Shown here: positions 31,583-41,429 of the stretch, piece after piece
Position numbering within the stretch: position 1 is the first letter of the stretch
How the letters are laid out: every line of letters starts with the position of its first letter
Assembly (NCBI GenBank): GCA_964534125.1
Contig: CAZHOJ010000002.1
Coordinates: 1 to 64,000, forward strand
Length of the DNA: 64,000 nt
Origin: 2-02-FULL-55-14 sp964534125
Lineage (GTDB): Bacteria > Bacteroidota > Ignavibacteria > UBA10030
Direction: 5' to 3'
The notes under the pieces: generated by a model
Databases searched by the model: none
What the model was told of the DNA's origin: nothing
Seen by the model: only the letters and a program-made list of their open reading frames with translations
Translations under genes and position numbers: made by a program

Positions 31583-32872
31583 ATGAAATATCATTTGAAA
31601 GGCGGGCGGCTCATTGAGCCCGGCACAGGGACCGACGGGTCGATGGATATCACCATCGTCGACGGTGTGATCGAACAGGTAGGAACTGCAGTCAGGACGG
31701 ACAGTTCCTATGAGATGATCGACCTCAAGGGGAAGATCGTGACGCCGGGATTGATCGACATCCATGTGCATCTCCGTGAGCCCGGATTCGAGCACAAAGA
31801 GACCATCGAGACAGGCTGCCTCTCAGCCCGCGAAGGCGGATTCACGGCAGTCTGTTGCATGCCGAACACGAATCCTGCGATCGATGATGAGTCCGTTGCC
31901 TCGTACGTCAGGCAGCGGGGGGCCGGAGTGTGCGACGGCATGGTAGAGGTCTATCCTGTCGCTGCAGCGACGAAAGGGAGGAAGGGGGAGGAGCTCTCAC
32001 CGATGGCTGAGCTCGCGAAAGCGGGCGTCGTCGGCTTCTCCGATGACGGCGATCCCATCGGCAATGCTGAGATCATGCGAAGGGCGCTCGAGTATTCCTC
32101 GATGTACGGTATCCCGATCATCCAGCACGCCGAAGAGAAGAGCATGACGCGGGGAGGAAGCATGAACGAGGGCTTCGTCGCTACGAAGGCGGGACTTCCC
32201 GGCATGCCGCCCGTGGCTGAGGAACTGATGGTCGCACGGGACATCATCCTTCTCCGCTATGTGCCGAAGGCGAAATATCACGTTCAGCACATCTCAACTG
32301 GTCCTACTGTGGAGATCGTCCGCAGGGGCAAGGCGGCAGGCCTCAACGTCACCTCGGAGGCGGCGCCGCACCATTTCACGCTGACGGACGAGGCCGTCCT
32401 CGGGTACGATACAAACACCAAGATGAATCCCCCGCTCCGGACGAGGGACGATGTCGAAGCCATCCGGGCTGGACTCGCTGATGGAACGATCGACGTCATC
32501 GCCACGGACCACGCTCCGCATTCCATCGATGAGAAGGAGGTCGAATACACTGCGGCGCCATTCGGGATCGTCGGACTGGAAACGGCCTTCGGACTTTCTG
32601 TTACCGAGCTCGTCGAATCGGGAGTGCTGACGCTCTATCAGGTCATCGAAAAACTGACTGTCCGCCCGCGTGCCGTCATGAACCTGCCGCAGGTTAGGGT
32701 CGAACCCGGGCAGAAGGCAAACCTTTCGCTCCTTGATCCCGCGAAGGAATGGACCGTCGATATCGCGAAGTTCCGTTCCAAGTCCAAGAACTCTCCCTTC
32801 CACGGCCGAAAGCTGAAGGGAAAGGCAATGGGCACCTTCAGCAACGGAAAGTTGTATCTCGTAGGGAGGTAA
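31583..32872 (+). CDS. pyrC: Dihydroorotase
   Basis: Zinc amidohydrolase that closes carbamoyl aspartate to dihydroorotate. 429 residues, the type I (longer) class. DIHVHLREPGFEHKETIETG carries the metal His-x-His and substrate Arg; the DDGDPIGN and IQHAEEKS regions, EAAPHHFTLTD, NPPLRTRDD and IATDHAPHS follow in canonical order. Last gene of the pyrRBC operon; the remaining pyrimidine genes are not in the window. A repeat region follows. Confidence 0.97.
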   Translation: MKYHLKGGRLIEPGTGTDGSMDITIVDGVIEQVGTAVRTDSSYEMIDLKGKIVTPGLIDIHVHLREPGFEHKETIETGCLSAREGGFTAVCCMPNTNPAIDDESVASYVRQRGAGVCDGMVEVYPVAAATKGRKGEELSPMAELAKAGVVGFSDDGDPIGNAEIMRRALEYSSMYGIPIIQHAEEKSMTRGGSMNEGFVATKAGLPGMPPVAEELMVARDIILLRYVPKAKYHVQHISTGPTVEIVRRGKAAGLNVTSEAAPHHFTLTDEAVLGYDTNTKMNPPLRTRDDVEAIRAGLADGTIDVIATDHAPHSIDEKEVEYTAAPFGIVGLETAFGLSVTELVESGVLTLYQVIEKLTVRPRAVMNLPQVRVEPGQKANLSLLDPAKEWTVDIAKFRSKSKNSPFHGRKLKGKAMGTFSNGKLYLVGR

Positions 32873-33417
32873 TACTCCGGACCCGGTCGTTCATCATTGG
32901 AGGTTGGACATTTCGAATAGGATAACTCTGAAAGTCCAACGCTGAATGATGATTGTTGAAGGACTGATCCTTAAGCCCGGAGCTCCCTGCCTCGCCTGCC
33001 CGCCGAATACCTGCCTGACGAATACCTGCCTGCTGAATGCCTGCAGGCAGGCCTTCGCTCAGCAGGCGGGTACTCCGGGCGTCGGTAAAACCAACCCCGA
33101 CATCAACTCCCAACGCCCAACCCTGAATGTTGAAGGACTGATCCTTAAGCCCGGAGCTCTGCTCCGGGCGTCGATCAAACCAACCCCGACATCAACTCCG
33201 GGCGTCGATCAAACCAACCCCGACATCACCTCCGGACGATGCTCAAATACCATCCATCCTTCCATCATTCCATTCCATCTCCTCCCCTCTGTTTGGAAAA
33301 CTAGACATTCCTAGGGGGTATGTCGATATTGTTCCCCTAAAAATCTCCAATTTCGATTGTTTCGTAATGGCATACTGATTGACCTCTCACGGGTGGTCCA
33401 ACAATGCAGGTGTCATC
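32873..33417. repeat. Gene-free region with direct repeats
   Basis: TTGAAGGACTGATCCTTAAG followed by CCCGGAGCTC occurs twice (near 32955 and 33130). CGTCGATCAAACCAACCCCG occurs twice in tandem (33174 and 33208), with a variant near 33080, giving a period of about 34 bp. At 32985-33068 several CCTGCC...GAATACCTGCC palindromes are nested. No gene is supported. The start of the next gene lies 3 nt after a TGTC tract without an obvious ribosome binding site. Confidence 0.7.
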
Positions 33418-34218
33418 ATGAAACGCATCCTCATTCCGATCCTGGCAGTTCTCTTCATCGCATGCCACGAGGAGGAAGAACTCGATACATATCCTCCAGC
33501 CTCTCCACGAGGGATCACCTCTCTATCACTCGATAATGCCATACAGCTGAACTGGCTGCATAACACGGAACCTGACATCGACGGCTACAATGTATGGAAG
33601 AGCGACCATTACGATGGCCGGTATCAGCTGCTGGGATCGACAAGTGAGAACGAGTTTATCGATCACAGCGCCCTGAACGGTGTCACGAAATACTATGCCG
33701 TCAGCGCGTTCGATTTCAGAGGCAATGAGAGCGAGCTCAGCACTGATGTTGTCTATGACACGCCACGTCCCGAGGGATTCGGTGTCCATCTGACGGAGGT
33801 CTCCGCTCAGCCACTGCTGTCCGGGTATGATTTCTCGACGTACAGTGTCGGCCCCTATAACGACGAATTCACGGATGTGTTCTTTGAAAGGTCCGGCACG
33901 CTCTACCTTCTCAGTGTGTGGAATGACACTGACATCCAGGATATGGGATTCACATCCTCGCTCGACGACATCTCGTGGGCCCCTGTCGAAGGGTGGGCGC
34001 CATCTCGGACCGCGGAGGCCATTCCGGGACACACCTACATCATCTGGACCTGGGATGATCATTATGCGAAGGTGCGGCTCAGCAACGTGGGCGATGCAGG
34101 TATCGTCTTCGATTGGGCCTACCAGACCGCTGAAGGGAACACGGAATTGCGTTTAGCGAAGCCGGTCCCGAGAAAACGTCCGCCGCTGATGAGGTCGGAC
34201 AGCGGGAGTGCAGAATAA
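33418..34218 (+). CDS. Lipoprotein with a fibronectin type III domain
   Basis: 266 residues. A signal peptide ends in the lipobox LFIAC (lipidated Cys about 16), followed by an acidic HEEEELD linker. Residues about 27-110 form an FN3-like domain: PPASPRGITSLSLDNAIQLNW, DIDGYNVWKS, KYYAVSAFDFRGNES. The remaining 150 residues are rich in Trp, Tyr and Asp and look beta-rich (YLLSVWNDTDIQ, YIIWTWDDHYAKVRLS), of no family I recognise. Likely outer-membrane anchored. It overlaps or abuts the next open frame and begins a run of genes that continues to glmS. Confidence 0.75.
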   Translation: MKRILIPILAVLFIACHEEEELDTYPPASPRGITSLSLDNAIQLNWLHNTEPDIDGYNVWKSDHYDGRYQLLGSTSENEFIDHSALNGVTKYYAVSAFDFRGNESELSTDVVYDTPRPEGFGVHLTEVSAQPLLSGYDFSTYSVGPYNDEFTDVFFERSGTLYLLSVWNDTDIQDMGFTSSLDDISWAPVEGWAPSRTAEAIPGHTYIIWTWDDHYAKVRLSNVGDAGIVFDWAYQTAEGNTELRLAKPVPRKRPPLMRSDSGSAE

Positions 34219-34319
34219 TGAAGGTCCGCATGATCGACATGGTGCCCCCCTCGATGGGGGCACCGTGGCGTACACGGGTCCGCGTTGCCTTTCACTTCGT
34301 TTTGCGATACTTTGACGAC

Positions 34320-34790
34320 ATGAGAGTTCCTGCGTATGTGATGATCGCCCTGGTCTTCGCCATGAGCGCGAGCGCTCAGGTGAAACAACGGCGATCGGAG
34401 CTGAACAGACTCGTCCCGCCCGCATCCCACCTGACTGAAATGCAACAGAAGAAGGCTTCGGAGGCGTTCGACCTGGTCCAAAGTGCCCTGTCGGAAGTCT
34501 CCTCCTCCGCCGTTGCCCGCCTGTTCAACAGGTCGGTGTATCTGGCGCTGCCCGGTATTGAGCCCGGTCAGTTCTCGCGCGACCAGGCAGCTCAGCTCCT
34601 GGCTGCGTTCCTGCGTCCGGTGGGGGCTATATCCGTCGAGATAAAAAAGAAAGAGGACTCACTGGCGTCCCCGTATCTCTCCGCTCAGCTGCTCGTCCGC
34701 AGGGACGATCAGGAGCAACTCATGAACCTCTATGTCTCTCTCGTCCGCAATGGGGATGCATGGGCGATCGGACATTTCTCCATTTACTGA
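34320..34790 (+). CDS. Secreted protein, possibly DUF4783-like
   Basis: 156 residues from ATG 34320, which gives a clean signal peptide (MRVPAYVMIALVFAMSASAQ). The frame is open back to 34218, but that part would precede the signal peptide. The mature protein is a compact alpha/beta domain with LVQSALSEVSSSAVARLFNRSVYLALPG and a C-terminal YVSLVRNGDAWAIGHFSIY, the layout of small NTF2-like DUF4783 proteins of Bacteroidota. That family call is tentative. It is placed between an FN3 lipoprotein and a sensor kinase. Confidence 0.55.
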   Translation: MRVPAYVMIALVFAMSASAQVKQRRSELNRLVPPASHLTEMQQKKASEAFDLVQSALSEVSSSAVARLFNRSVYLALPGIEPGQFSRDQAAQLLAAFLRPVGAISVEIKKKEDSLASPYLSAQLLVRRDDQEQLMNLYVSLVRNGDAWAIGHFSIY

Positions 34791-34887
34791 CCAGCTCAGT
34801 GACCGATACGGCTTCTCCGTACTCCCATCCTCTATGTCCGGCACCCTCAGTCTCATCTCTCACCTCCTCCCATCGTCATAACTCCCG

Positions 34888-37800
34888 ATGATGAAAGACC
34901 GTCGCCATCGATCATCATCGGAGGTGTCGAAAGCATCCGCAGGACTTTCGCTCGCCGGCTGGCTTGGTCCATCTCTCATAGCGATCGGTGCGATAGGCTG
35001 GCTCCTGACCGCGGCTCTGCAGGATGACCGGTCGATGCGGGAGCATGCGGGAGATGCAGCGCTCGACCTGGAGATGCTCGTACGGTCAGAGTATGTATGT
35101 GCCGCGGCGATAGGGGCACACCCTGACCTTTTCGAGAGGTCCGTTTCGCCGAACGTCGATTCGGTTGCTGCCGTGTTCTACGACCTTCGCTCGTTGCGCT
35201 GCTCTCCTATCGGATCGGTCGAATTGCTCGATGCACGCGGCGAAGTGCTCGCCTGGTCGGGACGGTCGTGGCAGCCACGCCGGGAGGAGCAATCGGGACC
35301 CGTTCAGGATTCGACCACGCGGATCGTTCGCGCAGGCCCGTATGCGGTTCTGACGACCGTCGCCTCCTTAGCCGGCAACGGAGGATTCGTTCGGGTCATT
35401 GTCCCGCTGAGTTCCGGGAACCGTATCGTCAGATCGGTGATCCCGTCGCTATGGTTGGGGAAAGAAGACGGTGCCATTCGTGCACGACTGGACATTCTCC
35501 CCGTCGGTGAGTCCATTCCGACAGGATCTGGTGCGGTCGAAGTTCACGGGATCGACGGCAGTGTGATGGGATTCGTGGCCTATCGTGAAGATGCATCGAT
35601 GCATGCTCCTATGGCCAGCGGATCAGGAATGTGGATCCTCCTCCTGGCTGTTGGACTGCTCCGGATGCTGGAGAGTGGACGCAAGGTCGGTCAGGCGCTG
35701 CAGCTCCTCCTGCAGCTCACCGGGCTGTGGGTCCTGCGATACGGCCTGCTCTGGCTCGGCATAAGCAGGGATCCCATATGGGGGACGCTCGGTGATCCTG
35801 CTGTCTATGCCTCGTCATTTGGGAAGGGGCTCGTCGGCTCTCCGCTCGACCTTCTGCTTACGACTTCCGCATTCTTGCTGTCTGTCGTCTGGGTTCATCG
35901 CTCTGCGTTCCGTCAGCCTGCACTCGACATCATCACCCGAACATGGGCGGGCTCTCTCGCGTTCATACCGTTCGGTCTGCTCCTTTTTGTTGTCCTTTCC
36001 CGGGGCTACGCAGCGAGCCTGCGAAGTATCGTGTTCGATACGACGATCCGGATCTACGATAGAGGCTCTCTGCTGCCGTCCGTCGAGGTCCTTCCTCTTC
36101 TCCTGAGCGCCCTGTTGCTCTCAATCTCTCTTCTGATCATCTGGCGTTTCATTCTTGAAGCACTTGCGAAAGGGATCGGCCGGATCGCCAAAGGATCGGG
36201 ATCTCTCCGTTGGGGAGGCGTCGCTGTGCTGGTGCTCATCGCCACATGGCTATTTGGTATGGTCGATGCGAGCGATGTGCTGCCATTGTGGGTGCCCATC
36301 GTAGGGCTCACGGTGTTGATCCTTCAGATCCTCCTCGAACAGCGGATAGGTCCTCAGGACGGCCGGCACCGGATGGTCTGGGCGCTGGCCATCGTGGGGG
36401 TAGCGATCCCGACGCTGGATTGGCACGTAGCCGCTGCAGAAAGGGAAGAGGTCCGGCACACCGTGGAGCAGCGGATGAGCCCCGGCGACGCATGGCTGAC
36501 ATTCCTCATGCAGTCTGACCTCGAATCTATCGCCGTGGACCCTGAGACGATCAGACTTCTGGCCGGGACGACGACGGGGGACGGGGAAGGGACGGCCTTC
36601 AATCTCTGGACCGGATCGGTCATGAGCAGGCAGCCGGCCAATTCGGGGATCGTGATATTCGATGATGGGGGGAAGGAGGTCGACAGGTTCGTTATCGGCT
36701 TCAGCACGTTCGAGCAGGATGCCATCCTTCGGACCGTCTTCGATGGAGCAGAGGAACAGATCTATGTCGTGGAGGCAACAGGCCTGGGGAGGCAGATGCC
36801 GATCTACGGGGCCTGGAGCACTGTGCGGGACAGGGAGAACCGTGCCTACGGGACCATCGCGACGATCCTTTCCCCATCTGATGAACAACCGCTCTATTGG
36901 GCCGTCGGAACCCCTCCTGCAGACCGGCGTGACCCGTTCCTGCAGGCTGAGGTCGTGGAATCAACGGTCGTGACCTCGGATGTCCCGTTCCTGCATCCCG
37001 GCGACCGCATCGATCCCTCGGTGATGGAGCGCCTTGGGGGATCGCAGCGGTTATGGCTGTGGGACCGGGCGGGGAAGGCTCGTGGGGATGTGCTGTACAC
37101 GAAGGACGCGGCGCGGCCGGGACGCCTGGTCGCAACGTTCGTGCCCGAGCAGGATATCCGGTGGAGGATGTTCCACATCGCCAAGATACTGCTGGTCTTT
37201 GCGCTGTTCCTTCTCGCAGCATCGCTCTACCGGTACGCCAGGGAACGTCGCCATGGGGTCCGCTCTGCCTTGTCCTTCCGGGCAAAGATGTTCACGGTGT
37301 TCGCGGTCGTCTCGACGGCGCCGCTGATGCTGCTCGCCATCTACAATGACCAGCTCTCAGAGGAGCGGACGGAGTGGGAGGTCGCCCGGAATCTCGAGCA
37401 GACGGGGAAGAACCTCGTCGCTCGCATGCAGGAGCTTTTCCAATCGGACACCGATCTCGAACGGGGCGTCTCGAACGACTTTTGCGCCTCGCTGGCAGCT
37501 GACGAAGGGATCGAATTCTCGGTCTACAGAGATTTCAGAGTGACGGCGAGCAGCCGGCCCGAGATCTTCGATTCGGGCATCCTCGGACGACGGCTGGACG
37601 AGGATGTCTTTGTGCGCCTGATGCTTCGCAACGAGGATATGGTCATCGAACGGCAGTCCATCGGCCCGGTCTCCTACGCCGTGGGCTACTTTGTCTGGCG
37701 GGTCGATGAGCGCCGTGCAGGCATTATCGCCGTACCCACCCTCTTCCGGCAGGGGGAGATCGAGGCGGACCTCGCCGAGCGGAACGCCTATCTTCTCGTT

Positions 37801-38685
37801 GCGTACGCATTCGCGATACTCCTTGTCGTCGCTCTCGGATGGTTCTTTTCGGACCGGGTTACCAGGCCGATCCGTTCGCTGACGAACGCGGCGGGTGCTC
37901 TGGGCCGTGGCGAGAAGGTCCCTGCGCTCGCCGAGGCGAGGAATGATGAGATAGGTATGCTGCTTCGCGCGTTCGACGATATGGTGAAGGAGCTCGAAGA
38001 GAACAGGAAAATGCTGGCAAAGGTTGAGCGGGAAGAAGCATGGCGCGAAATGGCGAAGCAGGTAGCGCATGAGATCAGGAATCCGTTGACGCCGATGAAG
38101 CTGTCGGTACAGCAACTTCTGCAATCGTTCAAGGACAAGGCCCGCAACCGTGAGGAGACCCTGTGGGATGTCAGTACGACCCTCCTCGAGCAGATAGACG
38201 CGTTGTCGCGCATCGCCTCCGAATTCTCGCACTTCGCGCGCCTGCCGCAGGGCAAGTTCGAGAAGGTCGATGTCTTTCGTTCGGTGCGGGAGGCGTCGGG
38301 CCTGTTTTCCTCTGTGCCCGGCGTCGGGTTCTCACTGGACCTTCCCGACGGCCACGCCCATGTCATCGCCGACGCCGACGAGGTCCGCCGCGTGTTCGTC
38401 AACCTCTTCAGGAACAGCATCCAGGCGATGGAAGGCGAGGGAACGATCACTGTCACAGGTTCGCTGCATGGCACTCAGGTCCGCGTGAAGGTGGAGGATT
38501 CCGGTCCTGGTGTCCCGGTGGACCTGGCCGAAAAGATCTTCGAGCCCAACTTCTCCACAAAAACGGACGGAATGGGCCTGGGTCTCGCTATCTCCCGCAG
38601 GATCCTGGAGGACCTCGGCGGTTCCATAACGGTGGACAAGCCCGGCACTGGAGCTTGCTTCACGCTCGTCTTTCCGCTACAATAG
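34888..38685 (+). CDS. Very large NtrY-like multi-pass sensor histidine kinase
   Basis: 1265 residues, about twice a normal NtrY. TM1 at about 25-45, an extracytoplasmic region to about 235, then about seven membrane helices (about 245-505), a second extracytoplasmic region (about 510-755), and two or three more helices with a third sensor-like part (about 840-960). HAMP follows TM (RVTRPIRSLTNAAGAL), then HisKA with VAHEIRNPLTPMKLSVQQLL (His about 1060), and HATPase boxes NLFRNSIQAM (N), DSGPGVP (G1), IFEPNFSTKT (F), GMGLGLAI (G2). The H-box context NPLTPMKLS is NtrY-like. No response regulator gene is adjacent. Confidence 0.88.
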   Translation: MMKDRRHRSSSEVSKASAGLSLAGWLGPSLIAIGAIGWLLTAALQDDRSMREHAGDAALDLEMLVRSEYVCAAAIGAHPDLFERSVSPNVDSVAAVFYDLRSLRCSPIGSVELLDARGEVLAWSGRSWQPRREEQSGPVQDSTTRIVRAGPYAVLTTVASLAGNGGFVRVIVPLSSGNRIVRSVIPSLWLGKEDGAIRARLDILPVGESIPTGSGAVEVHGIDGSVMGFVAYREDASMHAPMASGSGMWILLLAVGLLRMLESGRKVGQALQLLLQLTGLWVLRYGLLWLGISRDPIWGTLGDPAVYASSFGKGLVGSPLDLLLTTSAFLLSVVWVHRSAFRQPALDIITRTWAGSLAFIPFGLLLFVVLSRGYAASLRSIVFDTTIRIYDRGSLLPSVEVLPLLLSALLLSISLLIIWRFILEALAKGIGRIAKGSGSLRWGGVAVLVLIATWLFGMVDASDVLPLWVPIVGLTVLILQILLEQRIGPQDGRHRMVWALAIVGVAIPTLDWHVAAAEREEVRHTVEQRMSPGDAWLTFLMQSDLESIAVDPETIRLLAGTTTGDGEGTAFNLWTGSVMSRQPANSGIVIFDDGGKEVDRFVIGFSTFEQDAILRTVFDGAEEQIYVVEATGLGRQMPIYGAWSTVRDRENRAYGTIATILSPSDEQPLYWAVGTPPADRRDPFLQAEVVESTVVTSDVPFLHPGDRIDPSVMERLGGSQRLWLWDRAGKARGDVLYTKDAARPGRLVATFVPEQDIRWRMFHIAKILLVFALFLLAASLYRYARERRHGVRSALSFRAKMFTVFAVVSTAPLMLLAIYNDQLSEERTEWEVARNLEQTGKNLVARMQELFQSDTDLERGVSNDFCASLAADEGIEFSVYRDFRVTASSRPEIFDSGILGRRLDEDVFVRLMLRNEDMVIERQSIGPVSYAVGYFVWRVDERRAGIIAVPTLFRQGEIEADLAERNAYLLVAYAFAILLVVALGWFFSDRVTRPIRSLTNAAGALGRGEKVPALAEARNDEIGMLLRAFDDMVKELEENRKMLAKVEREEAWREMAKQVAHEIRNPLTPMKLSVQQLLQSFKDKARNREETLWDVSTTLLEQIDALSRIASEFSHFARLPQGKFEKVDVFRSVREASGLFSSVPGVGFSLDLPDGHAHVIADADEVRRVFVNLFRNSIQAMEGEGTITVTGSLHGTQVRVKVEDSGPGVPVDLAEKIFEPNFSTKTDGMGLGLAISRRILEDLGGSITVDKPGTGACFTLVFPLQ

Positions 38686-38694
38686 CCCCTTCGC

Positions 38695-39438
38695 ATGCCT
38701 CAGATCATCTCCCCGGGGATATTCTCTGCCTATACGTCTGTCCGCGCCGGTGTGAGCACCCGCCATGGGGGTATCTCACCCTCACCCCTCGGTCTCAACC
38801 TCAGCTACAGGGTCGGGGATGCTCCTGAGAATGTCAGGGAGAACCGAAGGCGATTCCTGGCAGCTCTCGGCTTCACGGAAACGCAGACGGCCTTCGGGGA
38901 ACAGTGCCACTCAGCGACAGTGAAGGTCGTGACGATCCCGGGCGTACATCCGTTATGCGATGGGTTGGTGACGAATGTCCCGGGTCTGGGACTCGCTGTC
39001 TCGGTTGCTGATTGTGTGCCGGTGCTGCTGTTCGATCCGCGCAGGCGTGCTGTTGCGGCGATCCACGCCGGATGGCGGGGAAGCGAGAAACGCATTGCTG
39101 CGGCGGGATGCTCCCTGCTGAGAGAAACATACGACGTCCGCATGCAGGATATCGTGGCGTATGTGGGGCCGGCAGCAGGAGCCTGTTGTTACGAGGTGGG
39201 CGAGGACGTTCTCAGGGTTTTCAGGCCGGAAGTTCAGGTGGAGGACGGGGGAAGGTTCTGCATCGACCTCAAGGAGGAGAACCGCCTCCAGTTGCTTGAG
39301 GCTGGGATCCCGGCCGCGAATATCGAGGTCGACCGGAGATGCACTATCTGCACGGCAGATCTGTTCCATTCATACCGGCGGGACCGTGAGTCGTCAGGCC
39401 GTATGCTTGCATGCATCGGACTAAGGAAGGAAGGTTGA
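38695..39438 (+). CDS. pgeF: Purine nucleoside phosphorylase/laccase-domain protein (YfiH/PgeF family)
   Basis: 247 residues of the multicopper-oxidase-like YfiH family, now known to act on purine nucleosides and, as PgeF, to edit peptidoglycan precursors. STRHGGISPSP...LNLSY at the N terminus; the metal ligands lie in EQCHSATV, VSVADCVPVLL and AIHAGWRGSE, in the usual order; a Cys-rich GAGACCYEVG and the CTICTADLFHSYRRD end complete the family pattern. glmS begins 1 bp after the stop, so the two may be co-translated, a link with cell-wall amino sugar supply. Confidence 0.93.
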   Translation: MPQIISPGIFSAYTSVRAGVSTRHGGISPSPLGLNLSYRVGDAPENVRENRRRFLAALGFTETQTAFGEQCHSATVKVVTIPGVHPLCDGLVTNVPGLGLAVSVADCVPVLLFDPRRRAVAAIHAGWRGSEKRIAAAGCSLLRETYDVRMQDIVAYVGPAAGACCYEVGEDVLRVFRPEVQVEDGGRFCIDLKEENRLQLLEAGIPAANIEVDRRCTICTADLFHSYRRDRESSGRMLACIGLRKEG

Positions 39439-39439
39439 T

Positions 39440-41278
39440 ATGTGCGGTATCGTGGGATATATCGGGTCGCAGCCCGCCTTGCCTGTTCTGCACGATGGAC
39501 TGAAGCGGCTCGAGTACCGCGGATATGATTCTGCCGGTGTTGCGATGCGGTCCGGGCGGGATATTATCGTCCGGAAGCGGGCTGGTAAGGTCGACCGGCT
39601 CTTCGACGAGATCTCGCACGAAAAGGGTCTGGCAACTGCGACGGCAGGCATGGGGCACTCCCGTTGGGCGACACATGGGCAACCGAACGATGTGAACGCG
39701 CATCCTCATGGCGACTGCACCGGGCGCATTATGGTGGTCCACAATGGCATCATCGAGAACTACGCCAGTCTCCGGACCAGCCTGGTGAAGCATGGACACA
39801 CGATGATCAGCGAGACCGATACCGAGGTCCTCGCCCATATGATAGAGTACGCGAAGCGGCATGCGAAGGACATCGGCGCCGCAGTCCGTCGTGCATTGCG
39901 GGATGTCCGGGGCACCTATGGACTCGTGGTCATGGATGCCGATGAACCCGACACTCTTGTCGCAGCCCGGCTCGGCAGTCCGCTGCTGATCGGGGTCGGG
40001 GAGGGGGAGCACATTATAGCCTCTGACGCCGCCGCTATCGTCAAGCACACCAAGAATGTCATCTACCTCAACGACGGGGAAGTAGCGGTTATCTCGAAGG
40101 ACCGGGTGTCCATCTCCACCGTGAACGACGAGCCGGTGACGAAGGAGGTCGAGGAGATCACGATAGACCTGGAACAGATCGAGAAGGGCGGGTATGCACA
40201 TTTCATGCTGAAGGAGATCCATGAGCAGCCTGAGACCATCAGGAATGGGATGCGGGGAAGACTGCTCGTTGAGACCGGTGAGGTGAAACTGGGCGGCCTG
40301 TCGGGGGTCGAGGATAGGTTGAGGCAGGCACAGCGGTTCGTTCTGATCGGGTGCGGTACTTCATGGCATGCCGGCCTGGTGGGGGAATATCTGCTCGAGC
40401 AGATCGCGGGGATACCGACAGAGGTCGAGTATGCATCTGAATTCCGGTATCGGGACCCGCTCATTCGCCCCACGGACGTCGTCATCTGTATATCCCAGAG
40501 CGGGGAAACGGCGGACACGCTTGCCGCGCTTCGTGAAGCTAAGAGGAAGGGGGCGACAGTCCTCGGGCTCGTCAATGTGGTGGGGAGCAGCATCGCGCGC
40601 GAGACGGATGGCGGAGTGTACATCCATGCCGGACCCGAGATCGGCGTCGCTTCCACGAAGGCCTTCACCTCTCAGCTCACGGCATTGTCCCTCATCACGA
40701 TCTTCCTTGCTCGTCAGCGCGGCGCTGCTCCCGAGAGGATCATGACGCTTGTGCGCGAGCTCGCGGGCGTGCCCGACAAGGTCCGGGCGGCCCTGGAAAG
40801 GGCTGACGAGGTCCGGAAGGTCGCCAACCTGTATGCCCGGAGCGCGAATGCTCTGTTCCTGGGGAGAGGTGCGAACTTCCCCACCGCATTGGAGGGAGCG
40901 CTCAAGCTGAAAGAGATATCCTACATCCATGCGGAGGGATATCCGGCAGCGGAGATGAAGCACGGACCGATCGCATTGATCGACGAGAACATGCCCGTGG
41001 TGTGCGTTGTCCCACGGGACGGCATCTACGACAAGGTGTTGAGCAACATCCAGGAGGTGAAAGCCAGGAGGGGAAAGGTCATCGCAGTTGCCAACGACGA
41101 TGATACGGAGATCGCCGGCTACGTCGACCACGTGCTCCGGGTCCCGCGAACGTATGGGTACTTTGGACCTATAGTCAATGTGATACCGTTGCAGTTGCTG
41201 GCCTACTACATTGCTGTTGCGCGTGGCACAAATGTCGACCAGCCCAGGAATCTCGCGAAGAGCGTCACGGTCGAATAG
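39440..41278 (+). CDS. glmS: Glutamine-fructose-6-phosphate aminotransferase
   Basis: Makes glucosamine-6-phosphate for peptidoglycan and other glycans. 612 residues. N-terminal glutaminase with the nucleophile Cys after Met (MCGIVGYIG), RLEYRGYDSAG, HSRWATHG. Two SIS domains: GCGTSWHAGLV, SQSGETADTLAALR, and FLGRGANFPTALEGALKLKEISYIHAEGYPAAEMKHGPIALID. It ends in the canonical DQPRNLAKSVTVE. Last gene of the run that starts at 33418. Confidence 0.98.
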   Translation: MCGIVGYIGSQPALPVLHDGLKRLEYRGYDSAGVAMRSGRDIIVRKRAGKVDRLFDEISHEKGLATATAGMGHSRWATHGQPNDVNAHPHGDCTGRIMVVHNGIIENYASLRTSLVKHGHTMISETDTEVLAHMIEYAKRHAKDIGAAVRRALRDVRGTYGLVVMDADEPDTLVAARLGSPLLIGVGEGEHIIASDAAAIVKHTKNVIYLNDGEVAVISKDRVSISTVNDEPVTKEVEEITIDLEQIEKGGYAHFMLKEIHEQPETIRNGMRGRLLVETGEVKLGGLSGVEDRLRQAQRFVLIGCGTSWHAGLVGEYLLEQIAGIPTEVEYASEFRYRDPLIRPTDVVICISQSGETADTLAALREAKRKGATVLGLVNVVGSSIARETDGGVYIHAGPEIGVASTKAFTSQLTALSLITIFLARQRGAAPERIMTLVRELAGVPDKVRAALERADEVRKVANLYARSANALFLGRGANFPTALEGALKLKEISYIHAEGYPAAEMKHGPIALIDENMPVVCVVPRDGIYDKVLSNIQEVKARRGKVIAVANDDDTEIAGYVDHVLRVPRTYGYFGPIVNVIPLQLLAYYIAVARGTNVDQPRNLAKSVTVE

Positions 41279-41429
41279 CGGTCAGGGCATTTCGGTCATG
41301 CCCGCCGGACGTATGAGATTCAGCGCGACACGGGATTGCGCGGCGTTCGAACAGCAGGAATGGTCAAACCTTTGATGTTTAGGCAAATCATCTTTACCAT
41401 TCGATTGGACATTTTTGAGGAGCGAGCAC

